From Clostridia bacterium (GTDB lineage Bacteria > Bacillota > Clostridia > Oscillospirales > Acutalibacteraceae), in the NCBI GenBank assembly GCA_024404095.1, contig JAKSQO010000027.1, positions 1 through 41,132 on the forward strand: a stretch of 41,132 bases of DNA. The letters run 5' to 3'. The notes beneath the pieces are model-generated. The model did no database searches, was not told the origin of the DNA, and saw nothing but the letters and a program-made list of their open reading frames with translations. The position numbers and the translations under genes were made by a program. Every line of letters begins with the position of its first letter. Positions within the stretch are counted from its first letter, which is position 1. This document shows positions 26,087-35,009 of the stretch, piece by piece.

Positions 26087-26679
26087 CTTGCCCCCTTATC
26101 CTTTTTCTTCTGAGCTTTGATTGAATCAAGGTTTTTTGCCGCCCATTCGGGTATTTTATCCTGCTTTAATACTCCGAGAATGTCTGAACGCTCAAAGCGT
26201 GTTGATTTTCCGGAATAAAGATTTGTGCAGTAGCAGGCATTACCTCGGGAATTGGGATGTGAACCAAAGCCGCCCGTACACAGATATATCTGATTGACTG
26301 CGTTTCTGTATTCCCTTCTCAATGAATTTGCACGAATGACAACCACCTTGTATTCGATGTTATCGTCGTATTTAATCAAATCGACATTTGAGGGATCAAC
26401 GCATTTCTTATCTTCAGGCGGTACATTGATTTTGTTCAGTTCATTCTGTACATGCTGTGCCTGCTCGGAAATTCTTTCCGCAAAGAGAATCATTATCTCC
26501 GTATAGCTGTCACTGCCCATACAATCCTCATAAGAACCGATAATACCGTTTGATACATAATTTGCACACAGATATTTCTGTTCCGAATCGTAGGGAAGCT
26601 CACCGACAACAACCTCTTTATTTCCAATATGGATTTCGTGGATGATTGTATAATCACCCGCTTTACGAACATCGCTCAT
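26083..26679 (-). CDS. Unknown protein sharing an N-terminal module with its neighbour
   Basis: This 198-aa protein begins with DYTIIHEIHIGNKEVVVGE, a beta-rich module shared with the next gene. A middle region follows with a charged helix (ISEQAQHVQNELNKI) and cysteines in GNACYCTNLY. GGAGG lies ten bases before the ATG at 26679, which I prefer over a TTG three codons upstream. It is the first gene after the surface-protein gene and opens the accessory block. Confidence 0.65.
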   Translation of the reverse strand: MSDVRKAGDYTIIHEIHIGNKEVVVGELPYDSEQKYLCANYVSNGIIGSYEDCMGSDSYTEIMILFAERISEQAQHVQNELNKINVPPEDKKCVDPSNVDLIKYDDNIEYKVVVIRANSLRREYRNAVNQIYLCTGGFGSHPNSRGNACYCTNLYSGKSTRFERSDILGVLKQDKIPEWAAKNLDSIKAQKKKDKGAR

Positions 26680-26715
26680 AATAATCAATCCTCCATTTAT
26701 GTTTTGAATAAGATA

Positions 26716-26742
26716 AGTGCTGCCGCAATTAACGACAGCACT
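26716..26742 (-). promoter_or_regulatory. Intergenic stem-loop after the InlB-repeat protein gene
   Basis: Arms 26716-26725 and 26733-26742 form a 10-bp stem with one wobble and a 7-base loop. It lies ten bases after the stop of the large surface-protein gene, and there is no T-run on the minus strand. It resembles the other transcript-shaping hairpins found after structural genes in this operon. Confidence 0.55.
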
Positions 26743-26752
26743 CTGTTTTTAT

Positions 26753-28984
26753 TTACGATATATACCAGTCGTCGTATGCCGAACCGCTGATATTCATCGT
26801 ATTTGAATTGAATACGCAGGAAAGCATTCCCGCAGGTGTCCAGCAGTCCGAAACTAAACATGATACCGTATAGTCACCGTCCGGGAACCAAAGCGGTGTA
26901 AAGTGCGTTCTGCCGTAATTTCCGTTCTGTTCAAATACAAACTTTCCGTCCACCTTTTCAAGCGTTCTGCAAAGGTTTGTACCCATTCCGAAGCCAAACT
27001 CAGGGAATTTTGCAACAACATACTGCGGACCTGTGTATGAGTCCTCGTCAGGAATCAAATAATCATCAAAGCCGCCGGTCATGCAGACATCTGCCTCAAT
27101 ACTGAAGCCATAGCCCGATTTTGTCGTCCATATTCCGTTTTCAAAAACCGAATTGGAATTTGCGACAGGAGTTATTTCAAGTCCTTTATAATCGATTGAA
27201 ATACCATACGACGGATGAGTAAATTTACCGTTTTCATAGTAACGGATAGGCCATATTGCACACATGAAATATTGTTCGGGTGTTTCAACCTTTGTAAAGC
27301 CTTCGGGTGCCGATGCCGCATACTGTGTATCAGGTGTGCGGAATACATTGTATTTTATTGTTGCATAGTCCTTTGAAACCTTTGCAAAGGATACACCGTC
27401 CTGTACAAGCTCTGCTGTAATCTTAACCTTGTTGCTTGATATGCCTTCGGGAACTTTCCACTTGAAATAGTAAAGATTTTTAACGGTTCTCGGACATACT
27501 GTCTGATCCTTTTGCATGGTACATATCAGATTGTTGCCGTTATACACCTTAAACAGAATTGAAACATTATCACTCGGTTTACAATCAAAAGTCTTGCTGT
27601 TATTTACAAGGAAATAGCTTGTTATAACGTATGTCGTTTCTCTGTATGAAGCATTAGGATTAAGTATTTCAAGTGAAAGATCGGGTAATGCTTTCCACTG
27701 AGCATACATGGTAACGCTTGCGTTATCCGTGTATTTGTCGCCGGGGTTATAGCTGTCACCCGAGCCATCGGCTTTCGTATTCCATTTGAGGAATACATAA
27801 TTAGTCCTTGTCGGCTTTGTGCTTGAAAGAGTAATAGCAGTACCGTAATTCTTTGTCTGAGCAGCAGGTGCTCCCGTACCGCCGTTTGCATTATAGGTTA
27901 CAGTAAATGTATCTGAAACCCACTGTGCATAAAGGGTAACAGTAGCTCCGGCCGTCAAAGAAAGGTTTTTAACTGTCTGCTTATCGGCGTATAAAACGCC
28001 AGTGCCATCTGCTTTTGTATTCCAGCCGTTGAAAATATATCCGTTTCTTACAAATCCGTTAGGTGTCAGACTTTTTTCAACGCCGGCAGTCATCGACATT
28101 GATGCAGTTGAACCGCTTGTTGCTCCATTACCGTTAAATGCGATTGTATATCCGAAACTCGTTGTTTCCGAATATGCTATGCCTGCACCGTATCCTGTTG
28201 AAAGGATAGTGTCAAAGGTTGCTTTGGTTGAATCTGCAATTTTACTTGCAGAAGACCACAGTCCCTGACCGTCCGGCGTGTATAGCTTATTAGGCCAGAT
28301 ACGGTTAGTATAGTTTGCGATAAATCCCCATGTTGACGATGTTCCGTTGCTCGTTCCGCCGTTGCTTGAACCTCCGAGAACGCTTCTTCCGCAATATGCA
28401 ATTTCCGAAGCAGTCAACGCCTGATATTCACCGGCAAGGCAGACATCAAAAAGCGGTTCGACAATAACCTTATCTCCGCTTACCATATTTGATGTTGAAC
28501 CGACACCGATTTTTGAAAGAATCTTATTGATATTTGCTTCATATTTCTGCCATGCTTCCATTCCGCCAGGATTCGGCAGAGCAGAAACAAAGCCCATATC
28601 CTTTTCTTTATAACAGTTTGTTGTATTGCTTGTTGTTGTCAACTTTGCGTTTTTGTTCTCGTTTATCTGTTTCTTGTTGTATTTAACAGAAAACTTTGCT
28701 GAGGTCGAATAGGCGTTATCTCCGTTATCAGTATTACGGTAAACATCCATTACCTTACTTACTTTAGGACTTCCCGATGAATCGACAACGCTGAAACGGT
28801 ATCCGACAACACAAGCCGAATCATCCGTTGAACGGATTACATAACCTTTGCTGCTGCCGTTTACTGCATTTGTACTTCCGCCCGCCGAGTTTCCGTCCCA
28901 GTTAAGAGCGAAAACCGAAACAGTAAGAATGACAAAAGCGAGAGAAAAGGCAATCAGCGAGGTCAATACCTTTTTGGATTTCAT
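26753..28984 (-). CDS. Secreted protein with InlB/Listeria-Bacteroides repeats
   Basis: This 743-aa protein starts with a clear signal peptide (basic MKSKK, then a hydrophobic core ending VSVFAL at about 27). Two InlB B-repeat-like modules lie at about residues 278-355 and 356-430. Both contain the signature FNGNG or YNANGG, the GYxFxxWNTKADGxG block and LYAQW or MYAQW. The rest is beta-rich with Ser/Gly/Thr segments. There is no LPxTG motif or C-terminal anchor, so it may be secreted or associate with the Tad pilus. Similar repeats occur in adhesins and conjugation surface proteins. AAAGG lies before the ATG. Confidence 0.8.
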   Translation of the reverse strand: MKSKKVLTSLIAFSLAFVILTVSVFALNWDGNSAGGSTNAVNGSSKGYVIRSTDDSACVVGYRFSVVDSSGSPKVSKVMDVYRNTDNGDNAYSTSAKFSVKYNKKQINENKNAKLTTTSNTTNCYKEKDMGFVSALPNPGGMEAWQKYEANINKILSKIGVGSTSNMVSGDKVIVEPLFDVCLAGEYQALTASEIAYCGRSVLGGSSNGGTSNGTSSTWGFIANYTNRIWPNKLYTPDGQGLWSSASKIADSTKATFDTILSTGYGAGIAYSETTSFGYTIAFNGNGATSGSTASMSMTAGVEKSLTPNGFVRNGYIFNGWNTKADGTGVLYADKQTVKNLSLTAGATVTLYAQWVSDTFTVTYNANGGTGAPAAQTKNYGTAITLSSTKPTRTNYVFLKWNTKADGSGDSYNPGDKYTDNASVTMYAQWKALPDLSLEILNPNASYRETTYVITSYFLVNNSKTFDCKPSDNVSILFKVYNGNNLICTMQKDQTVCPRTVKNLYYFKWKVPEGISSNKVKITAELVQDGVSFAKVSKDYATIKYNVFRTPDTQYAASAPEGFTKVETPEQYFMCAIWPIRYYENGKFTHPSYGISIDYKGLEITPVANSNSVFENGIWTTKSGYGFSIEADVCMTGGFDDYLIPDEDSYTGPQYVVAKFPEFGFGMGTNLCRTLEKVDGKFVFEQNGNYGRTHFTPLWFPDGDYTVSCLVSDCWTPAGMLSCVFNSNTMNISGSAYDDWYIS

Positions 28985-29008
28985 ATTATATCATCCTTTC
29001 CGAAATAG

Positions 29009-29034
29009 AACGGACCCGAGTAATCGAGTCCGTT
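29009..29034 (-). promoter_or_regulatory. Intergenic stem-loop between lipoprotein and InlB-repeat genes
   Basis: An 11-bp stem with one mismatch and a four-base GTAA loop fills the 61-bp gap between the two surface-protein genes. There is no T-run, so complete termination is unlikely. A role in mRNA stability or partial attenuation is inferred. Confidence 0.55.
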
Positions 29035-29045
29035 ATCATAAATTA

Positions 29046-29888
29046 TTAGTGTGTGTGGCAGGTTTTAGCCTTTACGGTTTCTCCGCAGATAGGACATACA
29101 GTATCAACCGTAAATCTTACACAAGTACCGTTATCGCCAAGGCCTATCGGTTTTCCGCAGTGTTCACAGTAATCCGTGTGATTATTGTGAGATGAATATT
29201 CAGGACATTCAGTCATATCATAACAACTGTTGCCCCATTCATCGACTGCATAAAAGCTGGGACACGAATGAGAACCGCAGATTGGACATCCCTTCTGCTC
29301 AAGAGAACAGATGAACTGATGATCGGCTTCGCTTGAACAGTGATGATTCTTAACCCCGCAGGAATACTTATCATCGAGGTCAATATCAATTACTGTTATC
29401 GGCTCAGTCTTTTTCGTGGTTGGCTCTGTTTTCTTTGTTGTAGGTTCCGTTTTCTTCGTGGTAGGCTCTGTCTTTTTAGTTGTGGGTTCTGCTTTCTTTG
29501 TGGTCGTTGTCTTTTTTGAAGTTGAAGGAACCTGCTGCTTTGTAGTTACATTCTTTTTTGTTGTGGTTGTTTTCTTTGTAGTTGCGGTCTGTCTGCCCGC
29601 TGTCGGTGAAACAACATATTTCTTTGTGGTGTTATTCTGTTCTGTATTCTTCTCTGTTGTTTCATCTGTAATATCGGTAAACTCATCCTCATCACCGACT
29701 GACATATCGGGAACCGTAAGTACATTCGGATCCTCAATAATTACAGGTGCTTCGGTTGTAGTTTCCGTTGTGGTTTCTTCTTCGGAGCTTCCTTTGTTTT
29801 TTCTTCCGCAGGAAGCAAAGCCGAGAAAAGCGGCGATAATAATTACCGCCGCAAGAATAATGCTGATTATTTTTTTTGATGCTTTCAT
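29046..29888 (-). CDS. Lipoprotein with Thr/Lys/Pro stalk and Cys/His-rich head
   Basis: This 280-aa protein has a lipoprotein signal: a hydrophobic core and an FASC lipobox with C27. A Thr/Glu-rich stretch follows, then a stalk (about residues 104-165) with five copies of a 7-residue KK(T/A)EP(T/I)T unit. The C-terminal head (170-280) holds 14 cysteines and many histidines, including CPICG, CEHCG and CPICG pairs, which suggest zinc-ribbon or disulfide structure outside the cell. The repeated stalk looks like a wall-spanning spacer. Position immediately after the TadE/F-like genes suggests a surface partner of the pilus. The lipobox has F at -3, which is less usual. Confidence 0.75.
   Translation of the reverse strand: MKASKKIISIILAAVIIIAAFLGFASCGRKNKGSSEEETTTETTTEAPVIIEDPNVLTVPDMSVGDEDEFTDITDETTEKNTEQNNTTKKYVVSPTAGRQTATTKKTTTTKKNVTTKQQVPSTSKKTTTTKKAEPTTKKTEPTTKKTEPTTKKTEPTTKKTEPITVIDIDLDDKYSCGVKNHHCSSEADHQFICSLEQKGCPICGSHSCPSFYAVDEWGNSCYDMTECPEYSSHNNHTDYCEHCGKPIGLGDNGTCVRFTVDTVCPICGETVKAKTCHTH
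29394..29498 (-). repeat. Five 21-bp tandem repeats encoding the KKxEPTT stalk
   Basis: Five imperfect 21-bp units in frame encode residues 131-165 of the lipoprotein. The units differ at synonymous positions, so copy-number change would preserve the frame. Such arrays often vary in length between strains. Confidence 0.7.
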
Positions 29889-29905
29889 TAAAGTATCCTC
29901 CCGTA

Positions 29906-30376
29906 TTATATTTTTCCGGTTAATTCCGATTTGATTTTTATAGGTACATCAGCTACTGATACCGTATGACCTGCAAATCTTACCGGAATACTCATTGTAA
30001 ATGTTACATATAACTCAAGTTTTTCGTTTTCAATAAAACCCATTTGAGGCTTGGTCATACTGAACTTTTCTGTTCCGTCAGCATCACGGCTGTAATATCT
30101 TCCGTGACTTTCTTCCAATGAGCAGAAGTCCTTAACCGCCTGATTGAAAGAATTTGTATCAATACCCTCCGTTGCGTTATTACCCTGTTTTATATTCTGG
30201 TAGATAATGATTGAGTTGTTTGCAACGAAACTGTCAAATACAATTTCTGTATTGGTTTTCTGAACCTTTGCGAAAGTTATTACGGAAGAATAAGTCAATA
30301 TTACGGAAAATATCATAGCAATGATTAATACGAATACACAGATAAGAACATATACTTCTCCTTTACTGTTCTTCAT
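29906..30376 (-). CDS. TadE/F-like pseudopilin
   Basis: This 156-aa protein has a very short leader ending in SKGE, then a hydrophobic helix VYVLICVFVLIIAMIFS, as expected for a Tad minor pilin with prepilin-peptidase cleavage after G. The rest is a beta-rich extracellular domain. KGExY is shared with the other pilin-like proteins of the cluster. AAAGGG lies before the ATG, four bases after the preceding stop. The family name is inferred from position and architecture. Confidence 0.7.
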   Translation of the reverse strand: MKNSKGEVYVLICVFVLIIAMIFSVILTYSSVITFAKVQKTNTEIVFDSFVANNSIIIYQNIKQGNNATEGIDTNSFNQAVKDFCSLEESHGRYYSRDADGTEKFSMTKPQMGFIENEKLELYVTFTMSIPVRFAGHTVSVADVPIKIKSELTGKI

Positions 30377-30380
30377 ATTA

Positions 30381-30794
30381 TCACCCTTTCCAGTAATGCT
30401 CTGAAATTCCGCTTCGTGTACTTGTCGCCGTTATCGGTATGCTTACTACGCCGACGCCCACCAACGTAGAATGAACCGTTACGGTAACACGCATTGTATT
30501 GCCGAGCTGAACCTTTTTGTATGCTGCATTATAGTAGCTGTCAGCTTCGGCGTTTACATCAAAGTCGAAATACTGTTCTCTTAACGAGTCAGCTCTTTCA
30601 TTGAAATCATCGCCGAAGCAGCCGGTATATGCGGCTACCTCGATAAGCTGTTCCGAAACCTCGTCAAGATCCTGCTTGAGTGTAAGGAAAGAGTAAATAT
30701 TTAATGTTAATACAAGTATAGAGAGCAATGCAACTATACCGATACAGATGTCAATATAGCCTTCACCTTTACGGGAGGTCAGAATTCTTTTCAT
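30381..30794 (-). CDS. DUF4320 family TadE-like pseudopilin
   Basis: This 137-aa protein begins with a basic leader (MKRILTSRKGE), followed by a hydrophobic helix GYIDICIGIVALLSILVL and a helical/beta domain with a conserved-looking YTGCFGDDF segment, matching DUF4320. The start at 30794 is set by AGGAGG; the in-frame upstream extension runs into the TadC gene and is not used. It is likely a minor pilin or initiator for the Tad pilus, processed by the A24 peptidase encoded in the same cluster. Confidence 0.75.
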   Translation of the reverse strand: MKRILTSRKGEGYIDICIGIVALLSILVLTLNIYSFLTLKQDLDEVSEQLIEVAAYTGCFGDDFNERADSLREQYFDFDVNAEADSYYNAAYKKVQLGNTMRVTVTVHSTLVGVGVVSIPITATSTRSGISEHYWKG

Positions 30795-30808
30795 AAGATT
30801 ACCTCCTG

Positions 30809-31684
30809 TTATCCGAACATTACGCCTACCGAAGACATAATCTGAGAAACAATTACTACCACATATACAAGCATAAAGCAGATGAGCAGACACATTGAAA
30901 GTCTTTTAACCTTTTTAGGTATTTTATTAGCTTCTGCCTTCAATCTCTGCCTTTGAATATCGGCAAATTTCATCTTTAGTGAAGCCCAATACGCCTCTGC
31001 CGTATGACCGTTTGCAAGGGTTATAAGGCCACGGCATACATCGGACATCATTGATGAACCGACTCTTGCTTCAAGTCTTGATATAGCGGCGTGTTCGTTA
31101 CCTGATTTTATGTCAGCAGCCGTAATGTTAAGCTCATGCCTCAATGACGGATTAGCATTTCTTGCGAAGTCCTGAATAATATCAAGAACTCCGTGCTGAT
31201 ACTGAAGCTTTTTCTCAATGGTGGCTACCATTTTCGGCAGGTCATTTTCAATCTTCAGTCTTTTTGCCTTAATTCTGACACTCACACTCTTGATATTCAT
31301 TCTGTAAAGAACAAATGCAAGAATAAGGATTACGGGTGAAAGAATCGGCAAAATAAAGAGAACGGGAACAGCGAATATTCCTACAATAAGTGCTTTGACA
31401 ATGGCATTTGCCATATACATTTCCGGCGTAATATCCATTTGTGCGGTTCTTAAATCCGCCGCAAGTTCCTGTTTTCGGAACTCGTTCATCGGAATACGCT
31501 TTGAAAGGAATGAAGCAAAATTACCGAGCCAGATGTCGAGACTGCTTGTGCGTTCTCTTTGGAGTTTTGCGAGGTTGTTAATTGCTTTAGATGTCCTTAT
31601 ATACGGAAGACTGAAAAAGTCGGCAAGAATAAAGTAGCAGCCTGCGCCGCATAAAATACCGATTATAAGTTTTAGTAAAAACAT
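30809..31684 (-). CDS. tadC: TadC-like pilus platform protein
   Basis: This 291-aa polytopic protein has hydrophobic segments at about residues 2-22, 92-130 and 262-286 and a type II secretion F-like cytoplasmic region. It follows TadB in the usual order. In Tad systems TadB and TadC form the inner-membrane platform driven by the TadA ATPase. AAGGAGG precedes the ATG. Length agrees with TadC family members. Confidence 0.82.
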   Translation of the reverse strand: MFLLKLIIGILCGAGCYFILADFFSLPYIRTSKAINNLAKLQRERTSSLDIWLGNFASFLSKRIPMNEFRKQELAADLRTAQMDITPEMYMANAIVKALIVGIFAVPVLFILPILSPVILILAFVLYRMNIKSVSVRIKAKRLKIENDLPKMVATIEKKLQYQHGVLDIIQDFARNANPSLRHELNITAADIKSGNEHAAISRLEARVGSSMMSDVCRGLITLANGHTAEAYWASLKMKFADIQRQRLKAEANKIPKKVKRLSMCLLICFMLVYVVVIVSQIMSSVGVMFG

Positions 31685-31696
31685 ATTCAGCCCTCC

Positions 31697-32617
31697 TTAA
31701 CCCTTGTATTCAATAGGCTTTGTGAATTTGAGCATAAAGAGATATGTCACAAATATCACTACACCGCACAGACCGAGCGTAAACTTGCCTGCAAATTCAT
31801 AGACAAGGGTATGGAACCAGTCCTTATTTAAAACATAAAGAAGCGGTACATTTCCGACAACAAGACCGACCATTGTGTAATATTCCATTCTGACTTCCGC
31901 CATCATAGTCGAAAGTTCGGAATTAACAAGCCGCACATCTGTCATCTTCGCAACGATAGGCTCCAGTGTATCCTTCATTACGCTGTCAGAATCACATTGA
32001 ATAAGAGCATCGCACCACTCTCTGAATATTTCATCGTCAATCTTTGCTTTAAGATTTTTTATCGCCTGCGTTGTACTTGTAATAAAGGTTGCATCATTTA
32101 CGAAGGCGGCAAAATGATTATTCAAAGGCGGCTTGATGTAGTCAAGGTTTTCCTTTACCGATTCAATCAGGCTCTCATTTCTCGTGTATGATGTTGTTAT
32201 TATCGAAAGTGCAGTTTCAAGTTCGTCCTTTATATGCTTTTCATAAGCAGACATACTGTTGCGCACATAAATAAACGGAATCATAGCGAGGAAAGCTGCA
32301 AAGGTCGGAATAAGGAAAATATTTCCTATAAGGACTGCAACGGCTGCACCGGCAGCCAGTAGAACAAGAGAAGAACAGACAACAAAAGCAAATTTTCCGC
32401 CCTTGCCCATAGCGGTAAGGGCATTCTGAGTATATATGAGTCTTTCGCCGATACTCTTTTTCTTTTTGCCTGTTCTGAGTGCGTGTGCTTTACTTCTCAG
32501 GGTTTCCTTCGGAGTTGTAAATGAAACAATGTCATCGGAAATCTGCTGCGGAGTAAGGTCAAGGAACATAATGATTGCCGTTATAAGGAAAAGCAAAGTC
32601 AACAGTTTCCATATCAT
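31697..32617 (-). CDS. tadB: TadB-like pilus platform protein
   Basis: This 306-aa membrane protein has an N-terminal helix, a pair of helices around residues 75-120 and C-terminal helices around 240-300, with a T2SSF-like cytoplasmic domain between. Its ATG overlaps the TadA stop by 4 bp, a coupling expected for partners. It is the counterpart of TadC and not of the VirB system. Confidence 0.8.
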   Translation of the reverse strand: MIWKLLTLLFLITAIIMFLDLTPQQISDDIVSFTTPKETLRSKAHALRTGKKKKSIGERLIYTQNALTAMGKGGKFAFVVCSSLVLLAAGAAVAVLIGNIFLIPTFAAFLAMIPFIYVRNSMSAYEKHIKDELETALSIITTSYTRNESLIESVKENLDYIKPPLNNHFAAFVNDATFITSTTQAIKNLKAKIDDEIFREWCDALIQCDSDSVMKDTLEPIVAKMTDVRLVNSELSTMMAEVRMEYYTMVGLVVGNVPLLYVLNKDWFHTLVYEFAGKFTLGLCGVVIFVTYLFMLKFTKPIEYKG

Positions 32618-33930
32618 TCATAATCCGCCCCCTTTTCAAGAAACTTCTGAAGCTCGGTATGTGAAACACCGAACTGTAAGAGCTTTCGTCTGAGGTTTTC
32701 GGATATGAATTCCGGCTGTTCAAAATATCCTTCCGTTACGAATCTTCCGTCAACAATATCATTCTTGGTAATGTGATAACGAAAAAGAGTGTGATACAGT
32801 CTGTCACCGTTTGGCAGAATCTCACACTCTGATATATCCATTATTTTTCTGTCATTGTTTTCAAGTTTATGGGTATATACGACGATAGGAAAAGCCTGAC
32901 CAGCCTGCATAAGTGAGGTTTTGAAGTCAATGGGGAAACGCTTCTGACAAAGCAGTGCAATTCTCATATGAGCTGCATCTGCCGCAAATGCGTGAACGGT
33001 TGAAACAACCGTATGTCCCGTTAAGCTCGCTTCAACTGCGGAATAACATTCCACATCTCGCATTTCACCTACGCATACAATGTCGGGATTGAATCGCAGA
33101 GAAGCTACAACGAGGTCTTCCTGCGTAATGTCGTATGCTTCGTTATCTGACGGTCTGGAAAGTGTATGAACAACATTGTTTGTTACAAATCCGCTTTCAT
33201 CTTTTCTGACAAGTGCCAGTTCACGGGAACCGGATTCGATAGTAAATACACGCTTATTATCGGGAATTGTAGTAAGTAAAGCATTGAGTAAGGTTGTCTT
33301 TCCCGATGATGTTGCACCTGCAACGACTGTCGATACACCGTACCTCATACACATGCAAAGAAAATCTATCATCTTCTTTGTGGCATTGCCCGATTTGACA
33401 ATTTCATCTCGGTTAACCCTTGACGGGTGAAGCAATCGAATAGATACGCTGACTCCTATTTCATCATCTACTATTGGTGCTTTCAAAGCTGTTATTCGGG
33501 TATTGTTCGGAAGATGCCCCTGCGACATCGGAGATACATTATCAATAATCATTCCCGAATGATGAAGCAGTCTCTTTACAATATCCGTTGCGTGCTGCGG
33601 TGAGAAAAAGGTGTTTTCAAGTTTTTCTATTCTGCCGTTGGTATAGGTTACGGCAATATCGTTCCATGCGTTGACATTGATTTCTTCAACGTCATCCCTG
33701 CCGAGGAACGGAGTAAGTACAGAATATTCAGCCATTTCGGAATAGAGCTTTTTAATAAGCTCCTCCGTCGTATAGCCTTCAACCGTATATCCGTAGTCTC
33801 TGAGGAATTTCTCGATATATGAATTGAGCTGTATCTGTTTATTAATATCATTAAGTGCCGCTGAATAATGTGTTGATATATGTTCTTGTACTAATGGCAG
33901 CAGAACTTTTATTTCAACCGGTCTATTCAT
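32614..33930 (-). CDS. tadA: TadA/CpaF-type pilus motor ATPase
   Basis: This 438-aa type II/IV secretion ATPase has the P-loop GATSSGKTTL at about residues 203-212. An Asp box follows, then Walker B VCVGEMRD (about 282) and a His box with GHTVVSTVHA (about 308). These match TadA/CpaF in the order expected. It powers assembly of the Tad pilus. It should not be confused with VirB11, although the two are in the same superfamily; the adjacent TadB/TadC genes decide the call. GAGGTG lies five bases before the ATG. Confidence 0.93.
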   Translation of the reverse strand: MNRPVEIKVLLPLVQEHISTHYSAALNDINKQIQLNSYIEKFLRDYGYTVEGYTTEELIKKLYSEMAEYSVLTPFLGRDDVEEINVNAWNDIAVTYTNGRIEKLENTFFSPQHATDIVKRLLHHSGMIIDNVSPMSQGHLPNNTRITALKAPIVDDEIGVSVSIRLLHPSRVNRDEIVKSGNATKKMIDFLCMCMRYGVSTVVAGATSSGKTTLLNALLTTIPDNKRVFTIESGSRELALVRKDESGFVTNNVVHTLSRPSDNEAYDITQEDLVVASLRFNPDIVCVGEMRDVECYSAVEASLTGHTVVSTVHAFAADAAHMRIALLCQKRFPIDFKTSLMQAGQAFPIVVYTHKLENNDRKIMDISECEILPNGDRLYHTLFRYHITKNDIVDGRFVTEGYFEQPEFISENLRRKLLQFGVSHTELQKFLEKGADYE

Positions 33931-33949
33931 TGCAACACCTCAATTTCAA

Positions 33950-34267
33950 TTATTCGAGATTATCAGGTGTTATTGTCCAGTCTGTATTGTCAGGTATGTC
34001 GTAAAAATCAGGATCTTCGATAAAGAACTCTCTGAAGTCCTTTACACAATCCTTGAGTGTACCGTCTGAACTGTCTTCAATGGAGATTTCCTTCGGAACA
34101 TAATTGAAACCGATGTTTCTCATATATTCCTTAAAATGAGGGTCGTTCACATCAATTCTTCCCTCGGCAAAGCCTTCTGCGATAAAGTGAGCGACATTCT
34201 CATTGTCTGCATTAACTACAAGATAATCGGTTACTTCTTTAGTAACCCTTACAAGATAGTTTTTCAA
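33950..34267 (-). CDS. Unknown acidic protein inside the Tad cluster
   Basis: This 105-aa acidic protein (C-terminus rich in Asp/Glu) has no recognised family. It starts with a TTG supported by GGAGG ten bases upstream and sits between the TadZ-like and TadA genes. The N-terminal part (KNYLVRVTKEVTDYLVV) has a beta-strand pattern like a DpnD/PcfM module, followed by an acidic region. It may be a Tad accessory or regulator. Confidence 0.6.
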   Translation of the reverse strand: MKNYLVRVTKEVTDYLVVNADNENVAHFIAEGFAEGRIDVNDPHFKEYMRNIGFNYVPKEISIEDSSDGTLKDCVKDFREFFIEDPDFYDIPDNTDWTITPDNLE

Positions 34268-34283
34268 TTTTTCTTTACCTCCG

Positions 34284-35009
34284 TTATATTATTTTAGTGA
34301 GCAGATGCTCCAGTTTGTTGTTATATGCCCTGTCTTTCAAATCCTCATAGAGCCTTCCGTCAATCATCTGCTGTTTAATACCCTTTGAATAGGGCATTAT
34401 TGCAATTACCGTGCCGAGAGTGCTGCATACTTCCTCAGTTGCAAGGAAAAGGTCTTTTTCGAGTGTATTGACTATATTGTATGCCTTATCGTCTGCAAAC
34501 GAAGGAACGGTTTTCATTGAAGAAAACCAAGCCATACCCTTCGGATCGGCTGATATAACACGGAATTTAACTTCTGCTTCAAGCAAAGCTCTTTTTGAAA
34601 TTTTGTCGTCTGAACGGTCAGTACAGTCAACAATGATATAGTCGGCTATTCCTTTCAGCGTACTGAAAAGACTGTCGATTTTATCGTCCGTAGGTGTGGG
34701 ATAACTCAGAATATTATCGCCTGACTTAAAACCAAGGCAGGCAAAATCTTCCTTTTTCTCAACTGTTACCATATTTTTAAATACGGCAGTATCACCTACA
34801 TCAGTTGCGTCGAGTATCTGACCGAGTGTAAGCACTTCTTCCGGCCTGTAGTTCGGGAACAGCAGGGCTATGCTCGGAACTGTCATATCGGGAGAAAGAA
34901 ACAGTATTTTTGCTTCAGGCGTACAACTGTATGTCAGTAACGCCGTTTTAAAAGCTACCGTTGTTTTTCCGCTTCCCGGTGAGCCGTAAAAAGCAATAAT
35001 CTTAGACAT
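34284..35009 (-). CDS. TadZ/CpaE-like ATPase
   Basis: This 241-aa P-loop ATPase starts with MSKIIAFYGSPGSGKTT, a Walker A of the ParA/MinD superfamily type, and has the acidic strand YIIVDCTD at about residue 130. Its place between CpaB and TadA genes, and its length, fit TadZ/CpaE, which positions the pilus at the cell surface. The start at 35009 has GGAGG upstream and overlaps the CpaB stop by 8 bp. Longer in-frame upstream starts lie within CpaB and are not used. Confidence 0.78.
   Translation of the reverse strand: MSKIIAFYGSPGSGKTTVAFKTALLTYSCTPEAKILFLSPDMTVPSIALLFPNYRPEEVLTLGQILDATDVGDTAVFKNMVTVEKKEDFACLGFKSGDNILSYPTPTDDKIDSLFSTLKGIADYIIVDCTDRSDDKISKRALLEAEVKFRVISADPKGMAWFSSMKTVPSFADDKAYNIVNTLEKDLFLATEEVCSTLGTVIAIMPYSKGIKQQMIDGRLYEDLKDRAYNNKLEHLLTKII

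Noticed and set aside
29416..29934. Long plus-strand frame opposite the lipoprotein gene
   Set aside because: It is composed of V/F/S-rich runs that mirror the Thr/Lys repeat of the true gene and has no family or ribosome-site support.
30381..30893. Longer reading of the DUF4320 gene from 30893
   Set aside because: It extends into TadC without a ribosome site; AGGAGG marks the start at 30794.
32614..33930. VirB11 as identity of the secretion ATPase
   Set aside because: It is next to TadB and TadC and lacks any position in the VirB block; TadA/CpaF is the better call.
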